From NCBI GenBank assembly GCA_036741695.1, contig DAINRU010000025.1, positions 1 through 34,070 of the forward strand: a stretch of DNA of 34,070 nucleotides. The letters run 5' to 3'. This document shows positions 15,371-23,760 of the stretch, in pieces. The position numbers and the translations under genes were made by a program. The notes beneath the pieces are model-generated. The model was given only the letters and a program-made list of their open reading frames with translations. It made no database searches and had not been told where the DNA came from. The stretch comes from JAFANK01 sp036741695 (GTDB taxonomy: Bacteria > Vulcanimicrobiota > Vulcanimicrobiia > Eremiobacterales > Eremiobacteraceae). Positions within the stretch are counted from its first letter, which is position 1, and each line of letters begins with the position of its first letter.

Positions 15371-15838
15371 CTATTTCATCATGTTCATGGTGAATGGACC
15401 GGGACCCGTGATCTGGACGATGGTCTCGCCTTTGGCCATCGCGTAGTGGTGCACGCCGGCGGGCATGAAGACGAATGAGCCGGGTCCCAGCGTCTTCATG
15501 CTCGCCACGTCGAAGCTGTGGCCGACCCCGACCATGAACGCTCCGCTGAGCACGGTGACGCGCTCGTCTTGGTCGTGCCAATGTATAGGAACTTTTGTGC
15601 CGTCGGCGAGCTTCATGCGCATGGTGTAGGTCGATCCGGCCTTCGTCGGATCGCCGTACACTACGGCCATCTGCGCGCCGTCGATCCCTTTCACCGGTGT
15701 CCAGGTGAGGCTGTCGGGCGTGACGATGGTCGGTGCCGCCGCAGCCGTCGTTGAGGACATGGTGTCCGCCGATGATGCGCTTGCCAGGCCGATCGCGACC
15801 GCGGCCACAAGACCGGCTAGAAGAGCTGCTCTTTTCAT
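15371..15838 (-). CDS. Periplasmic cupin-domain protein
   Basis: A 155-residue protein with signal peptide MKRAALLAGLVAAVAIGLASASSADT and a single cupin barrel. Motif 1 is PIHWHDQDERVTVLSGAFMVG (His-x-His, then Glu and Gly); motif 2 is GPGSFVFMPAGVHHYA. The His/Glu set could hold one metal ion. Such secreted single-domain cupins resemble the DUF4437-like group; the reaction is unknown. AAAGGA precedes ATG 15838. It is the first gene of the minus-strand cupin-GYD-TMEM175 run, with a promoter expected in the divergent gap 15839-16035. Confidence 0.83.
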   Translation of the reverse strand: MKRAALLAGLVAAVAIGLASASSADTMSSTTAAAAPTIVTPDSLTWTPVKGIDGAQMAVVYGDPTKAGSTYTMRMKLADGTKVPIHWHDQDERVTVLSGAFMVGVGHSFDVASMKTLGPGSFVFMPAGVHHYAMAKGETIVQITGPGPFTMNMMK

Positions 15839-15870
15839 GCGAATCCTTTCGTAGACTGATGCATGAGCAG

Positions 15871-15895
15871 GAGGGGCATCGCAAGGATGCGCCTC
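15871..15895. repeat. Hairpin-forming inverted repeat in a divergent promoter region
   Basis: GAGGGGCATC and GATGCGCCTC pair in 9 of 10 positions around a GCAAG loop, 33 nt upstream of the cupin start. It could be an operator or a 5' leader hairpin. No T-run follows it. Confidence 0.35.
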
Positions 15896-16035
15896 TGTAG
15901 CATGCTTGATCGAGTGCTAAGTCCTACGCGGCGTGTAATCCTCTGGAGACCGGTACGTCCCCAACCAAGAGAGGGCATGCAAGGGCTCGCGCCAACTACG
16001 CCGCGAGGATCATGCGCAGCAGCAAGGGCATCCAG

Positions 16036-16659
16036 ATGTCCAAGAACAGGTTCGAGGCTTTCAGCGATGGCGTTTTCGCTATCGCCATCACACTGCTCGT
16101 CCTTGGGTTTCAGCCGCCGAAGCTCACGATGGTCGGCGACACGGCGATGACGAACACGCTGCTGGCGCTGTGGCCGCAGTATCTCGTCTATGCGGCGACG
16201 TTCGTCACCGTCGGCATCATGTGGTTCAACCACTACGCGCTGTTCCACCATGTCCACAGCGTGTCATACGCCGCGCTCGTCAGCAACCTCGCCCTGCTCT
16301 TGTTCATCGCCTTTCTGCCGTTTCCGACGATGTTGCTCGGCCAGTACGGACTGCTCGCCTCGTCCGTCTTCTTCTACGCCCTCGTCATGCTCTTGATCTC
16401 GCTGTGCTTCGGGGTCCTGCACTACGTCACGAAGCTGCAGCCCGGCGAGCGGGGGAACATCGTCGGTCTTCTGCGCTCGCGGACGGCCTGGAACACGCTC
16501 GGCCCCGCGGTCTATGCGCTCGCTATGGCGCTCGCGTTCGTCAGCCCGCTGGCGAGCGTGCTGCTCATCGCTGCCATCGCCATCTTCTACATGCTACCCT
16601 CGACGGTCAGCTCAGCACTCGCATCCGGTGCCGCAAACGCCGGCGATGACCGATCGTGA
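16036..16659 (+). CDS. TMEM175-family (DUF1211) membrane protein, copy 2
   Basis: A 207-residue membrane protein with the canonical RFEAFSDGVFAIAITLLVLGF signature at residues 5-25, as in potassium-permeable bacterial TMEM175 channels. Then comes FVTVGIMWFNHYALFHHVHSV, typical of the loop after helix 3. About six helices. Start ATG 16036 (MSKNRF) is preferred over ATG 16012 because AAGGG lies 7 nt upstream and the motif then sits at the normal N-terminal position. Unlike copy 1 it keeps the Phe of FSDG. It lies 33 nt before the VIT1-like gene, so the two may be co-transcribed. Confidence 0.87.
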   Translation: MSKNRFEAFSDGVFAIAITLLVLGFQPPKLTMVGDTAMTNTLLALWPQYLVYAATFVTVGIMWFNHYALFHHVHSVSYAALVSNLALLLFIAFLPFPTMLLGQYGLLASSVFFYALVMLLISLCFGVLHYVTKLQPGERGNIVGLLRSRTAWNTLGPAVYALAMALAFVSPLASVLLIAAIAIFYMLPSTVSSALASGAANAGDDRS

Positions 16660-16692
16660 CGGACCTAACGTGAGGAGGGAGACGCCCGAATT

Positions 16693-17415
16693 GTGAGCTC
16701 AAGAATTCCTCGCAGCACTCCGCTGCCCAAACACGTCGAGCGCCACTTCACCGCGACCGCTTCGGTGCGCGATGTGGTCATCGGCATGTCGGATGGTTTG
16801 ACCGTGCCGTTCGCGCTTGCCGCAGGCATTTCGGGCGCGATCGCATCGTCGCACATCGTCGTCACCGCCGGCATCGCCGAGCTTGCCGCCGGCGGGATCT
16901 CGATGGGGTTAGGGGGATTTCTGGCGGCGCGCACGGACGTCGAGCACTACGACAGCGAAGAGCGCCGGGAGGAACGCGAAGTCGACGAGGTCCCGGCTGT
17001 GGAGAGGGCCGAGGTGGTGAGCATCTTGCGCGACTACGGCCTGAGCGATGAAGACGCCCGCAAGGTCACGGCAGGCGTGACTGCCGACCGCAAGCGTTGG
17101 GTCGACTTCATGATGCGCTTCGAACTTGGCCTTGAGAAACCCGATCAGCGTCGGGCGCCGGTGAGCGCGGCCACCATCGGCGGGTCGTACGTGGTCGGCG
17201 GCCTCGTGCCGCTCTTGCCCTATATGCTGATACACGACTCGACGCCCGCTCTGTACTGGTCGTGCGCCGTCACCTTGCTCGCGCTGTGCATCTTCGGGGG
17301 TGTCAAGGGCGCGCTCACCGGCGTGCCCTGGATGAAGAGCGCATTCCAGACCGTCGCGATCGGCGGCGTCGCGGCGACTGTGGCCTTCGCGATCGCGCGG
17401 CTGGTGTCAGGGTAG
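16693..17415 (+). CDS. VIT1/CCC1-family metal transporter
   Basis: A 240-residue membrane protein of the vacuolar iron/manganese transporter family. Family motifs are RDVVIGMSDGLTVPFALAAGISG in helix 1, AAGGISMGLGGFLAARTDVEHY in helix 2 and its exit, a charged cytoplasmic metal-binding segment rich in Glu (EERREEREVDEVPAVERAEV, about 95-115), and three C-terminal helices. It should export or store Fe(II)/Mn(II). The GTG start at 16693 has a purine-rich GGAGGGAG about 11 nt upstream, a rather long spacer. A metal exporter fits a genome with many Fe-S enzymes. Confidence 0.88.
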   Translation: MSSRIPRSTPLPKHVERHFTATASVRDVVIGMSDGLTVPFALAAGISGAIASSHIVVTAGIAELAAGGISMGLGGFLAARTDVEHYDSEERREEREVDEVPAVERAEVVSILRDYGLSDEDARKVTAGVTADRKRWVDFMMRFELGLEKPDQRRAPVSAATIGGSYVVGGLVPLLPYMLIHDSTPALYWSCAVTLLALCIFGGVKGALTGVPWMKSAFQTVAIGGVAATVAFAIARLVSG

Positions 17416-17433
17416 GGCGGCGTCGGCGCCCAC

Positions 17434-17452
17434 GGCGGCCGTGACGGCCGCC
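17434..17452. repeat. GC-rich hairpin after the VIT1 gene
   Basis: GGCGGCC and GGCCGCC form a 7-bp stem around GTGAC, 19 nt after the VIT1 stop. No T-run follows, so it is a weak terminator candidate. Confidence 0.4.
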
Positions 17453-17506
17453 AAGAGGGCCGGACAGGTGGCCGGGGAATTCATCCCGTCCCAAGCTCCC
17501 ACGAAC

Positions 17507-17520
17507 GGACCTGCAGGTCC
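17507..17520. promoter_or_regulatory. 14-bp perfect palindrome upstream of the cox operon
   Basis: GGACCTGCAGGTCC is a perfect 14-bp palindrome ending 62 nt before the coxM start codon, in a 166-bp gap. Its symmetry and position suit a dimeric regulator of the CO dehydrogenase operon. No binding protein can be named. Confidence 0.4.
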
Positions 17521-17581
17521 CTTGCTTCAGAAGTCCGCTGACTAGACGCCTCGCCAACATCGCTCCTTACCGGAGGTTCAC

Positions 17582-18456
17582 GTGTTCCCAGCAGCATTTG
17601 AGTACGCACGGGCGCGCTCGGTCGACGAGGCCCTCGCGCTTTTGGCCAAACATGGTTCGGATGCGCGCATCTTGGCCGGCGGCCAAAGCCTCATCCCCGC
17701 CATGCGCTATCGTCTGGCCCGGCCTGCCGTGCTCGTCGACATCAATCCGATCAGCGAGCTCTCCTACCTGCGCGAGGACAAAGGTGCGCTCGTCGTGGGT
17801 GCGCTCGCCCGCGATGCCGCGCTCGAGACGTCAGCCGCGGTGAAGCGCTACCGCATCATCGCCGACACCTCTGTCGTGGTCGCGGATCCGGTCGTGCGCC
17901 AGTCGGGCACCGTGGTCGGCAGCCTGTGCCATAACGATCCGGCCGGCGACTGGCCGGTCACGGCGATCGCAGCCGGCGCAAGCGTGCTCGTGCGCGGGCC
18001 TAAGGGAGATCGGGTGGTGTCGATCGACGATTTCCTCGTCGACTCCTACACGACAGCGGTCGGCGAGGGTGAGATGGCGATCGAAGTGCGTTTCCCCACG
18101 CCGCCCGAGCGGACGGCTGGCGCCTATTATAAGATGGAGCGTAAGGTCGGGGACTTCGCAACCGCCTGCGCAGGCGTGCGCGTCCATCTCGCTGCAGATG
18201 GGAGCATCGATGACGCGGGCGTGGCCATCGGCTCCGTCGGGCCGAAAGCGATGCGCGTCGCCGAGGCCGAGAAATTGTTGCGCGGCGCCAAACCATCCAA
18301 GGATCTCATGCGCGCCGCGGCAGAGGCGGCGCAGAAGCTGGCTGACCCCGTCGCGGATAATCGCGGTTCAGCGGAATTCAAGAAAGCGATGGCGGGTGTG
18401 CTGGTGGGCCGCGCGCTCAGCCTCGCTTTCGAGCGCCTCGGTGTCGGAGGTCCGAA

Positions 18457-18460
<4 letters not shown>
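17582..18460 (+). CDS. coxM: Aerobic CO dehydrogenase, FAD-binding medium subunit
   Basis: A 292-residue FAD subunit of the xanthine oxidase family; it accepts electrons from the 2Fe-2S subunit and passes them to the quinone pool. FAD motifs AGGQS (32-36) and TVVGS (110-114) sit at the same positions as in Oligotropha CoxM, and are followed by LCHNDPAGDWP. The C-terminal CO_deh_flav_C domain follows, with AYYKMERKVGDFATA and IGSVGPKAMRV. GTG start at 17582 has GGAGG 5 nt upstream. Its stop overlaps coxS by 4 nt, giving the M-S-L order of bona fide cox operons. Confidence 0.93.
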
Positions 18461-18954
<494 letters not shown>

Positions 18955-18960
18955 AATGAT

Positions 18961-21330
18961 ATGAGCACGACCACTGACGGCATGCCCGAACGGCACGCGA
19001 TGGGCAAGCCGATGAAGCGCACGGAAGATCCGCGCTTCATCGAAGGCCGCGGGCGATACGTCGACGACTTCACACTGCCCAACATGCTCCATCTGGCGAT
19101 TGTGCATAGCCCATACCCGCACGCGCTGCTCAAGAACATCGACTCGAGCGAGGCGCTCAAGCTGCCGGGCGTTGTGGCGGTGATCACGGGCAAAGACCTC
19201 GAGGCGGCGAAGCTCGCCTGGATACCCACCTTCCACGGCTACGACAAGCAGATGGTGCTTGCCGTGGGCAAGGTGCTCTACCAATACCAAGAGGTCGCGG
19301 GCGTGGTGGCCACATCGCGCGAGGTGGCGCACGACGCGGCCGAGCTTGTCAACGTCGATTACGAGCCGCTCGACGTGGTCGCCGATCCGTTCTCTGCCAA
19401 GACCGACAAGACCATCCTGCGCGACGATCGCGAAAACAAGACCAACCATATCTATCATTGGGAGGTCGGCGAGAAAGACAAGACCGAGGCGGCTCTGGCC
19501 AAGGCAGACGTCACGGTCAAAGACCGGCTTTGGTTCCAGCGCTGCCATCCGGCGCCGCTCGAACCCTGCGGCATCGTCGCCGACATGAACAAAGCCACCG
19601 GCCGCCTGACGCTCTATATGACCTCGCAGGCGCCGCATGCGCACCGCACCGTCGTCTCCCTTGTGACCGGCATACCCGAGAGCAACATCCACATCATCTC
19701 GCCGGACATCGGCGGCGGTTTCGGCAACAAGGTGCCGGTTTACCCGGGCTATGTCGTGGCCACGGTGGCATCCGTGATCCTCGGCGTGCCGGTGAAATGG
19801 ATCGAGACGCGCACGGAAAATCTGACGACGACTGGATTCGCGCGCGACTACCACATGGACGTGGAGATCGGCGCCAGCAAAGACGGCAAGCTGGCCGCGC
19901 TCAAAGTCTCGACGACGGCCGATCATGGAGCGTTCGACGCAGCTGCCGACCCGACCAAGTATCCGGCCGGCATGTTCGGCATCTGCACCGGATCGTACGA
20001 CTTCCCAGTCGCGTTCACCGATCTCGACGCGTACTTCACGAACAAGGCACCGGGCGGCATCGCCTATCGCTGTTCCTTCCGCGTGACTGAGGCGTCCTAC
20101 GCGATCGAACGCAGCATGGACATCCTGGCGAACAAGCTCGGCATGGACCCGGCGCAGCTGCGCTTGAAGAACTTCGTCCGCAAGGATCAGTTCCCGTACA
20201 AGTCGCCGCTCGGGTTCGTCTACGACAGTGGCGACTACGGCCCGACCTTGGAGAAGGCGCTCAAGCAGATCGGCTACGACGATTTGCGACGCGAGCAGGC
20301 CGAGAAGCGCAAGCGCGGCGAGCTCATGGGCATCGGCATCTCGACCTTCACCGAAGTGGTGGGCGCCGGGCCGAGCAAGCACTTCGACATCATGGGTCTC
20401 AAGATGTTCGATAGCGCCGAGATCCGCATCCACCCTACGGGTTCTGGGATCATCCGCGCCGGCACGAAGGCTCAGGGCCAAGGCCACGAGACGACCTGGG
20501 CGCAGATCGTCGCCGAAGAGCTCGGGCTCGATCCGCAAAAATTCCTGGTCGAAGAGGGCGACACAGACACGGCTCCCTATGGCTTAGGAACGTACGCCAG
20601 CCGCAGCACGCCGGTCGCGGGCGCGGCCATCGCCATGGCGGCGCGTAAGATCCGCGACAAGGCGCGCATCATCGCGGCGCATCTGCTCGAGGTCGCCGAG
20701 GCCGACGTCGAATGGAAAGATTACAAGTTCCAGGTCAAGGGCGCACCCCAAAAGAGCGTCACCATGGCCCAGATCGCGTTCGCCGCGTACACGAATCCCG
20801 CACCCGGCACAGAGCCGGGTCTCGAAGCGACCTACTACTACGATCCCCCGAACATGACGTTCCCGTTCGGGGCGTACATCGCGGTCGTCGACGTCGATAA
20901 AGACACGGGCTCGGTGAACGTGCGGCGCTTTTTGGCCATCGACGATTGCGGCACGATCATCAACCCGATGATCGTCGAGGGGCAGATCCATGGCGGGCTG
21001 ACCGAAGGATTCGCCATCGCGTTCATGCAGGAGATCGGCTACGACAAAGACGGCAACTGCCTCAACACCAACTTCACCGAGTACCTCGTGCCGACCGCAC
21101 TGGAAACGCCGCACTGGGAGACGGACAAGACGGTGACGCCGAGCCCGCATCACCCCTTCGGCGCGAAGGGTGTGGGCGAGAGCCCCAACGTCGGCTCGCC
21201 CGCGGCGTTCGTCAACGCGGTGATCGACGCGCTGTCTCCCTTGGGCATCCGGCATATCGATATGCCGCTCACCCGCGAGAAGGTGTGGCGGGCCATCCGC
21301 GATGCCGAAGCGACGACAGCCAAGGCGTGA
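18961..21330 (+). CDS. coxL: Aerobic CO dehydrogenase, molybdenum-copper large subunit, form I
   Basis: A 789-residue catalytic subunit that oxidises CO with water to CO2 using the Mo-S-Cu molybdopterin cytosine dinucleotide centre. The form I active-site motif AYRCSFR is at 368-374, with C371 (the Cu-binding cysteine, C388 in Oligotropha). Form II paralogues carry AYRGAGR instead. Other marks are GGGFGNK (251-257), GQGHETTWAQI, ASRSTPVAG and GAKGVGESP with the catalytic Glu at 740. Ribosome-binding site is weak before ATG 18961; M8 is an alternative. The substrate call (CO, not another hydroxylation substrate) rests on the Cys-containing motif and is strong. Confidence 0.95.
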   Translation: MSTTTDGMPERHAMGKPMKRTEDPRFIEGRGRYVDDFTLPNMLHLAIVHSPYPHALLKNIDSSEALKLPGVVAVITGKDLEAAKLAWIPTFHGYDKQMVLAVGKVLYQYQEVAGVVATSREVAHDAAELVNVDYEPLDVVADPFSAKTDKTILRDDRENKTNHIYHWEVGEKDKTEAALAKADVTVKDRLWFQRCHPAPLEPCGIVADMNKATGRLTLYMTSQAPHAHRTVVSLVTGIPESNIHIISPDIGGGFGNKVPVYPGYVVATVASVILGVPVKWIETRTENLTTTGFARDYHMDVEIGASKDGKLAALKVSTTADHGAFDAAADPTKYPAGMFGICTGSYDFPVAFTDLDAYFTNKAPGGIAYRCSFRVTEASYAIERSMDILANKLGMDPAQLRLKNFVRKDQFPYKSPLGFVYDSGDYGPTLEKALKQIGYDDLRREQAEKRKRGELMGIGISTFTEVVGAGPSKHFDIMGLKMFDSAEIRIHPTGSGIIRAGTKAQGQGHETTWAQIVAEELGLDPQKFLVEEGDTDTAPYGLGTYASRSTPVAGAAIAMAARKIRDKARIIAAHLLEVAEADVEWKDYKFQVKGAPQKSVTMAQIAFAAYTNPAPGTEPGLEATYYYDPPNMTFPFGAYIAVVDVDKDTGSVNVRRFLAIDDCGTIINPMIVEGQIHGGLTEGFAIAFMQEIGYDKDGNCLNTNFTEYLVPTALETPHWETDKTVTPSPHHPFGAKGVGESPNVGSPAAFVNAVIDALSPLGIRHIDMPLTREKVWRAIRDAEATTAKA

Positions 21331-21339
21331 GGTGCTGAC

Positions 21340-21783
21340 GTGGACCTGGCGTTCAAAGGCCAAGAGATCGTGCCGGCAAGCAAAGAGAAGGTCTGGGCGT
21401 TCATCAACGACCCGGCCAAGGTTGCCTCCTGCTTGCCGGACGTTATCGACTCGAAGGTCAACGATCCGCAGAACTTCGACGCGACCGTGAAGGTCGCGGT
21501 GGGACCGGTGAGCGGGAAGTTCGCCTTCAAGATCGCCCTCGCACCTTCGGCCGACCAGAATCACATGGATCTCAAGATCTCGGGCGGCGGCTTCGGGAGC
21601 GTGGTGGACCTGCTCGCCGGTGCCGATGTCAAAGATAATGGCGACGGTACGACGTCACTCGATTATTCGGCCACGGCGTCCATGCGCGGGCCGGTGGCGA
21701 CGGTGGGCGGCCGGGTGCTCGATGCGCAGGCCAAGCGCATCATCAGCACGACCTTCGCCAACATCAAGGCCAAGCTGACGTAG
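21340..21783 (+). CDS. coxG: CoxG-type SRPBCC protein, short form
   Basis: A 147-residue START/SRPBCC-fold protein of the CO dehydrogenase subunit G family: FKGQEIVPASKEKVWAFINDPAKVASCLPDV at the N-terminus, VGPVSGKFAFKIAL centrally, and SATASMRGPVATVGGRVLDAQAKRI near the end. CoxG is linked to membrane attachment of the dehydrogenase and to quinone access. Usual CoxG proteins are near 200 residues with a C-terminal extension; this one stops right after the fold (IKAKLT), so no membrane tail is visible. GTG start at 21340, 9 nt after coxL. Confidence 0.88.
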   Translation: MDLAFKGQEIVPASKEKVWAFINDPAKVASCLPDVIDSKVNDPQNFDATVKVAVGPVSGKFAFKIALAPSADQNHMDLKISGGGFGSVVDLLAGADVKDNGDGTTSLDYSATASMRGPVATVGGRVLDAQAKRIISTTFANIKAKLT

Positions 21784-21823
21784 AGGACGTGCGGCGGCCG
21801 CGCGAGCGGTCGCGGGAGCAGGG

Positions 21824-22810
21824 ATGCAGTTCTTCGATAGGTTAGCGGAGCTCGAGCGAAACCGCGCCGCGTTTGCGGTGGCGACGGTGGTCGCCCGGCG
21901 GTCGCCCGTGAGCTCGCACCTCGGCGATCGTGCCGTGGTGCACGCGGACGGGCGCATGGAAGGATTCGTCGGTGGTTCGTGTTCGCGTGATATCGTCCGC
22001 CGCCACGCGCTACTCGCCATGCGCGCCGGCAAACCGCGTCTGCTGCAGATCCGTCCAGACGATACGGCAGACACGGACGGCGCGGCGGCTGCCGAACGTA
22101 TCAGCGTACCGATGGGCTGCGCCAGCAATGGCGCTGTCGACGTCTACCTCGAACCGCACGTGCCGCCGCGGCTCTTGATCGTCGTCGGGTTCACCCCGGT
22201 CGCAGATGCGCTGGCGCGCATGGCCGTCGCCGCGCTCGAGTTCGAGGTCGTTCGAGTCGTCGCGAGCGAGGAGTTGCGCGACGTCGAGGCGTTGGGCCAA
22301 ACGCGCGTCGTCGCGCTCGACGACCTTGGCGCGTTTTTGGAAAAGCTCGACGCCGGTGCGCGCGCGAGGCTGGCGGTCGTGGTGGCGTCGCAAGGACACT
22401 ACGACGAGCGCGCGCTTGAGATGGTGCTCGCCGGGCCCAGCGGGCCGTTCGTCGGGCTCGTGGCCAGCCGCAAGCGCGCCGCGACGGTGCGCGGCGTGCT
22501 CGCCCAGGCGGGTCTGAGCGACGAGTGCTTGAGCACGATCCGCAATCCGGTCGGCATCGACATCGGAGCGCGCAGCGCGCCGGAAGTGGCGGTGTCGATC
22601 CTCGCCGAGATCATCGCACAGGCGCCGGCCGTGGCAGATGAGACGCCGGCTCTCGCCACCGATCTCGTCTGCGGCATGGACGTGGAGATAGCGACGGCGC
22701 GGTACCGAACCGAGCGCAGCGGCCTGACCTTCTTCTTCTGCAGCCCGGGCTGTCAGGCAGCGTTTGCCGCCGATCCGGACCGCTTTCTCACGCCCGCAGA
22801 GCTTTCGTGA
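21824..22810 (+). CDS. XdhC/CoxF-like maturation factor fused to a YHS domain
   Basis: A 328-residue protein. An XdhC/CoxI N-terminal domain spans about 1-105 (EGFVGGSCSRDIV, in place of the usual GGCVE). A divergent Rossmann XdhC domain spans about 115-265 and ends in the typical VASRKRAATVRGVLAQAGLS and NPVGIDIGARSAPEVAVSILAEI. A C-terminal YHS domain lies at about 279-325 with C283, C306 and C310 (LVCGMDVEIATARY, then FFFCSPGCQAAF). XdhC proteins bind and protect the molybdenum cofactor during sulfuration; the YHS module may bind metal, attractive here because CoxL needs copper. Start ATG 21824 has GGGAG 5 nt upstream; the end overlaps coxD. Confidence 0.85.
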   Translation: MQFFDRLAELERNRAAFAVATVVARRSPVSSHLGDRAVVHADGRMEGFVGGSCSRDIVRRHALLAMRAGKPRLLQIRPDDTADTDGAAAAERISVPMGCASNGAVDVYLEPHVPPRLLIVVGFTPVADALARMAVAALEFEVVRVVASEELRDVEALGQTRVVALDDLGAFLEKLDAGARARLAVVVASQGHYDERALEMVLAGPSGPFVGLVASRKRAATVRGVLAQAGLSDECLSTIRNPVGIDIGARSAPEVAVSILAEIIAQAPAVADETPALATDLVCGMDVEIATARYRTERSGLTFFFCSPGCQAAFAADPDRFLTPAELS

Positions 22811-23745
22811 TCGCAGACCGCATCCGCGAAGGATTCGCCGCGACCGGCTACATCGCCAATGCCGAACTGACGACCGCCCTCGAACTTGCGCTCGGGCTCG
22901 AGAAACCGTTGCTCGTCGAAGGACCTGCCGGCGTCGGCAAGACCGACACGGCCAAGGTGCTCGCCGAGGTGCTCCAGACGCAGCTCATCCGGCTGCAGTG
23001 CTACGAAGGGCTCGACGCCGCGACCGCGCTGTATGAATGGAACTACCCCAAGCAGCTTTTGCGCATCCGCTTGACCGAGAATGAGAGCACGCCGGTCGAA
23101 GCGCGCGAGGCGCAGATCTTCAGCGAGCAGTTCTTGCTGCGCCGGCCTCTTTTGGAGGCGATCACCCAGCAGCGCTCACCCGTGTTGCTCGTGGACGAGG
23201 TAGACCGCGCCGATGAGGCCTTCGAAGCGTTTTTGCTCGAGGTGCTCGGCGAGTTCCAGGTGACGATCCCCGAGGTGGGCACGATCCGCGCCACGCATCG
23301 GCCGACCGTGATCCTCACCTCCAACCGTTCGCGCGAGCTGTCCGACGCGCTGCGGCGGCGCTGCTTGTATCTGTGGCTCGGGTATCCCAGCCGCGAGCAA
23401 GAGGTAGCGATCTTGCGCGCACGCCTGCCGGAGATCGACGCACGCTTGGCCGAGCAGATCGCGCGCTTCATGGAGTTTCTGCGCGAGCAGCCGTTCCAAA
23501 AGGTGCCGGGGATCGCTGAGAGCCTGGACTGGGCGAAGGCGCTCATGCAGCTCCACCGCGAGGTGCTCGACCCGCGCACGATCGAGCAGACCCATGGCTG
23601 TATCCTCAAACTGCACGAGGACTGGGAACTGCTGGCCGCTCAGGCCGAACGCTATGCGCCCCTGCTCGCCGGCGCAGAAGGCGATGCGCCCAAACCTTTT
23701 GAGACCGACTACGGCTTGGGCACCGTGCGCGCGCGTCGCGGCTGA
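22807..23745 (+). CDS. coxD: MoxR-type AAA+ ATPase, CO dehydrogenase maturation
   Basis: A 312-residue MoxR-family ATPase. Walker A GPAGVGKT at 39-46, Walker B VLLVDEVD at 126-133, sensor-like ILTSN at 169-173, then an arginine-rich RRRCLYLWLGYP. CoxD is required for building the Mo-S-Cu centre in Oligotropha, presumably by chaperone-like remodelling of apo-enzyme with the VWA partner CoxE. The GTG start (22807) overlaps the XdhC-YHS stop as GTGA, and coxE follows 15 nt downstream. Confidence 0.92.
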   Translation: MIADRIREGFAATGYIANAELTTALELALGLEKPLLVEGPAGVGKTDTAKVLAEVLQTQLIRLQCYEGLDAATALYEWNYPKQLLRIRLTENESTPVEAREAQIFSEQFLLRRPLLEAITQQRSPVLLVDEVDRADEAFEAFLLEVLGEFQVTIPEVGTIRATHRPTVILTSNRSRELSDALRRRCLYLWLGYPSREQEVAILRARLPEIDARLAEQIARFMEFLREQPFQKVPGIAESLDWAKALMQLHREVLDPRTIEQTHGCILKLHEDWELLAAQAERYAPLLAGAEGDAPKPFETDYGLGTVRARRG

Positions 23746-23760
23746 CGCTCGAGGAGGGAC

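Noticed and set aside
17416..17581. Riboswitch or molybdenum-cofactor leader RNA upstream of coxM
   Set aside because: A short GC hairpin and a palindrome are present, but nothing matches a known riboswitch core.
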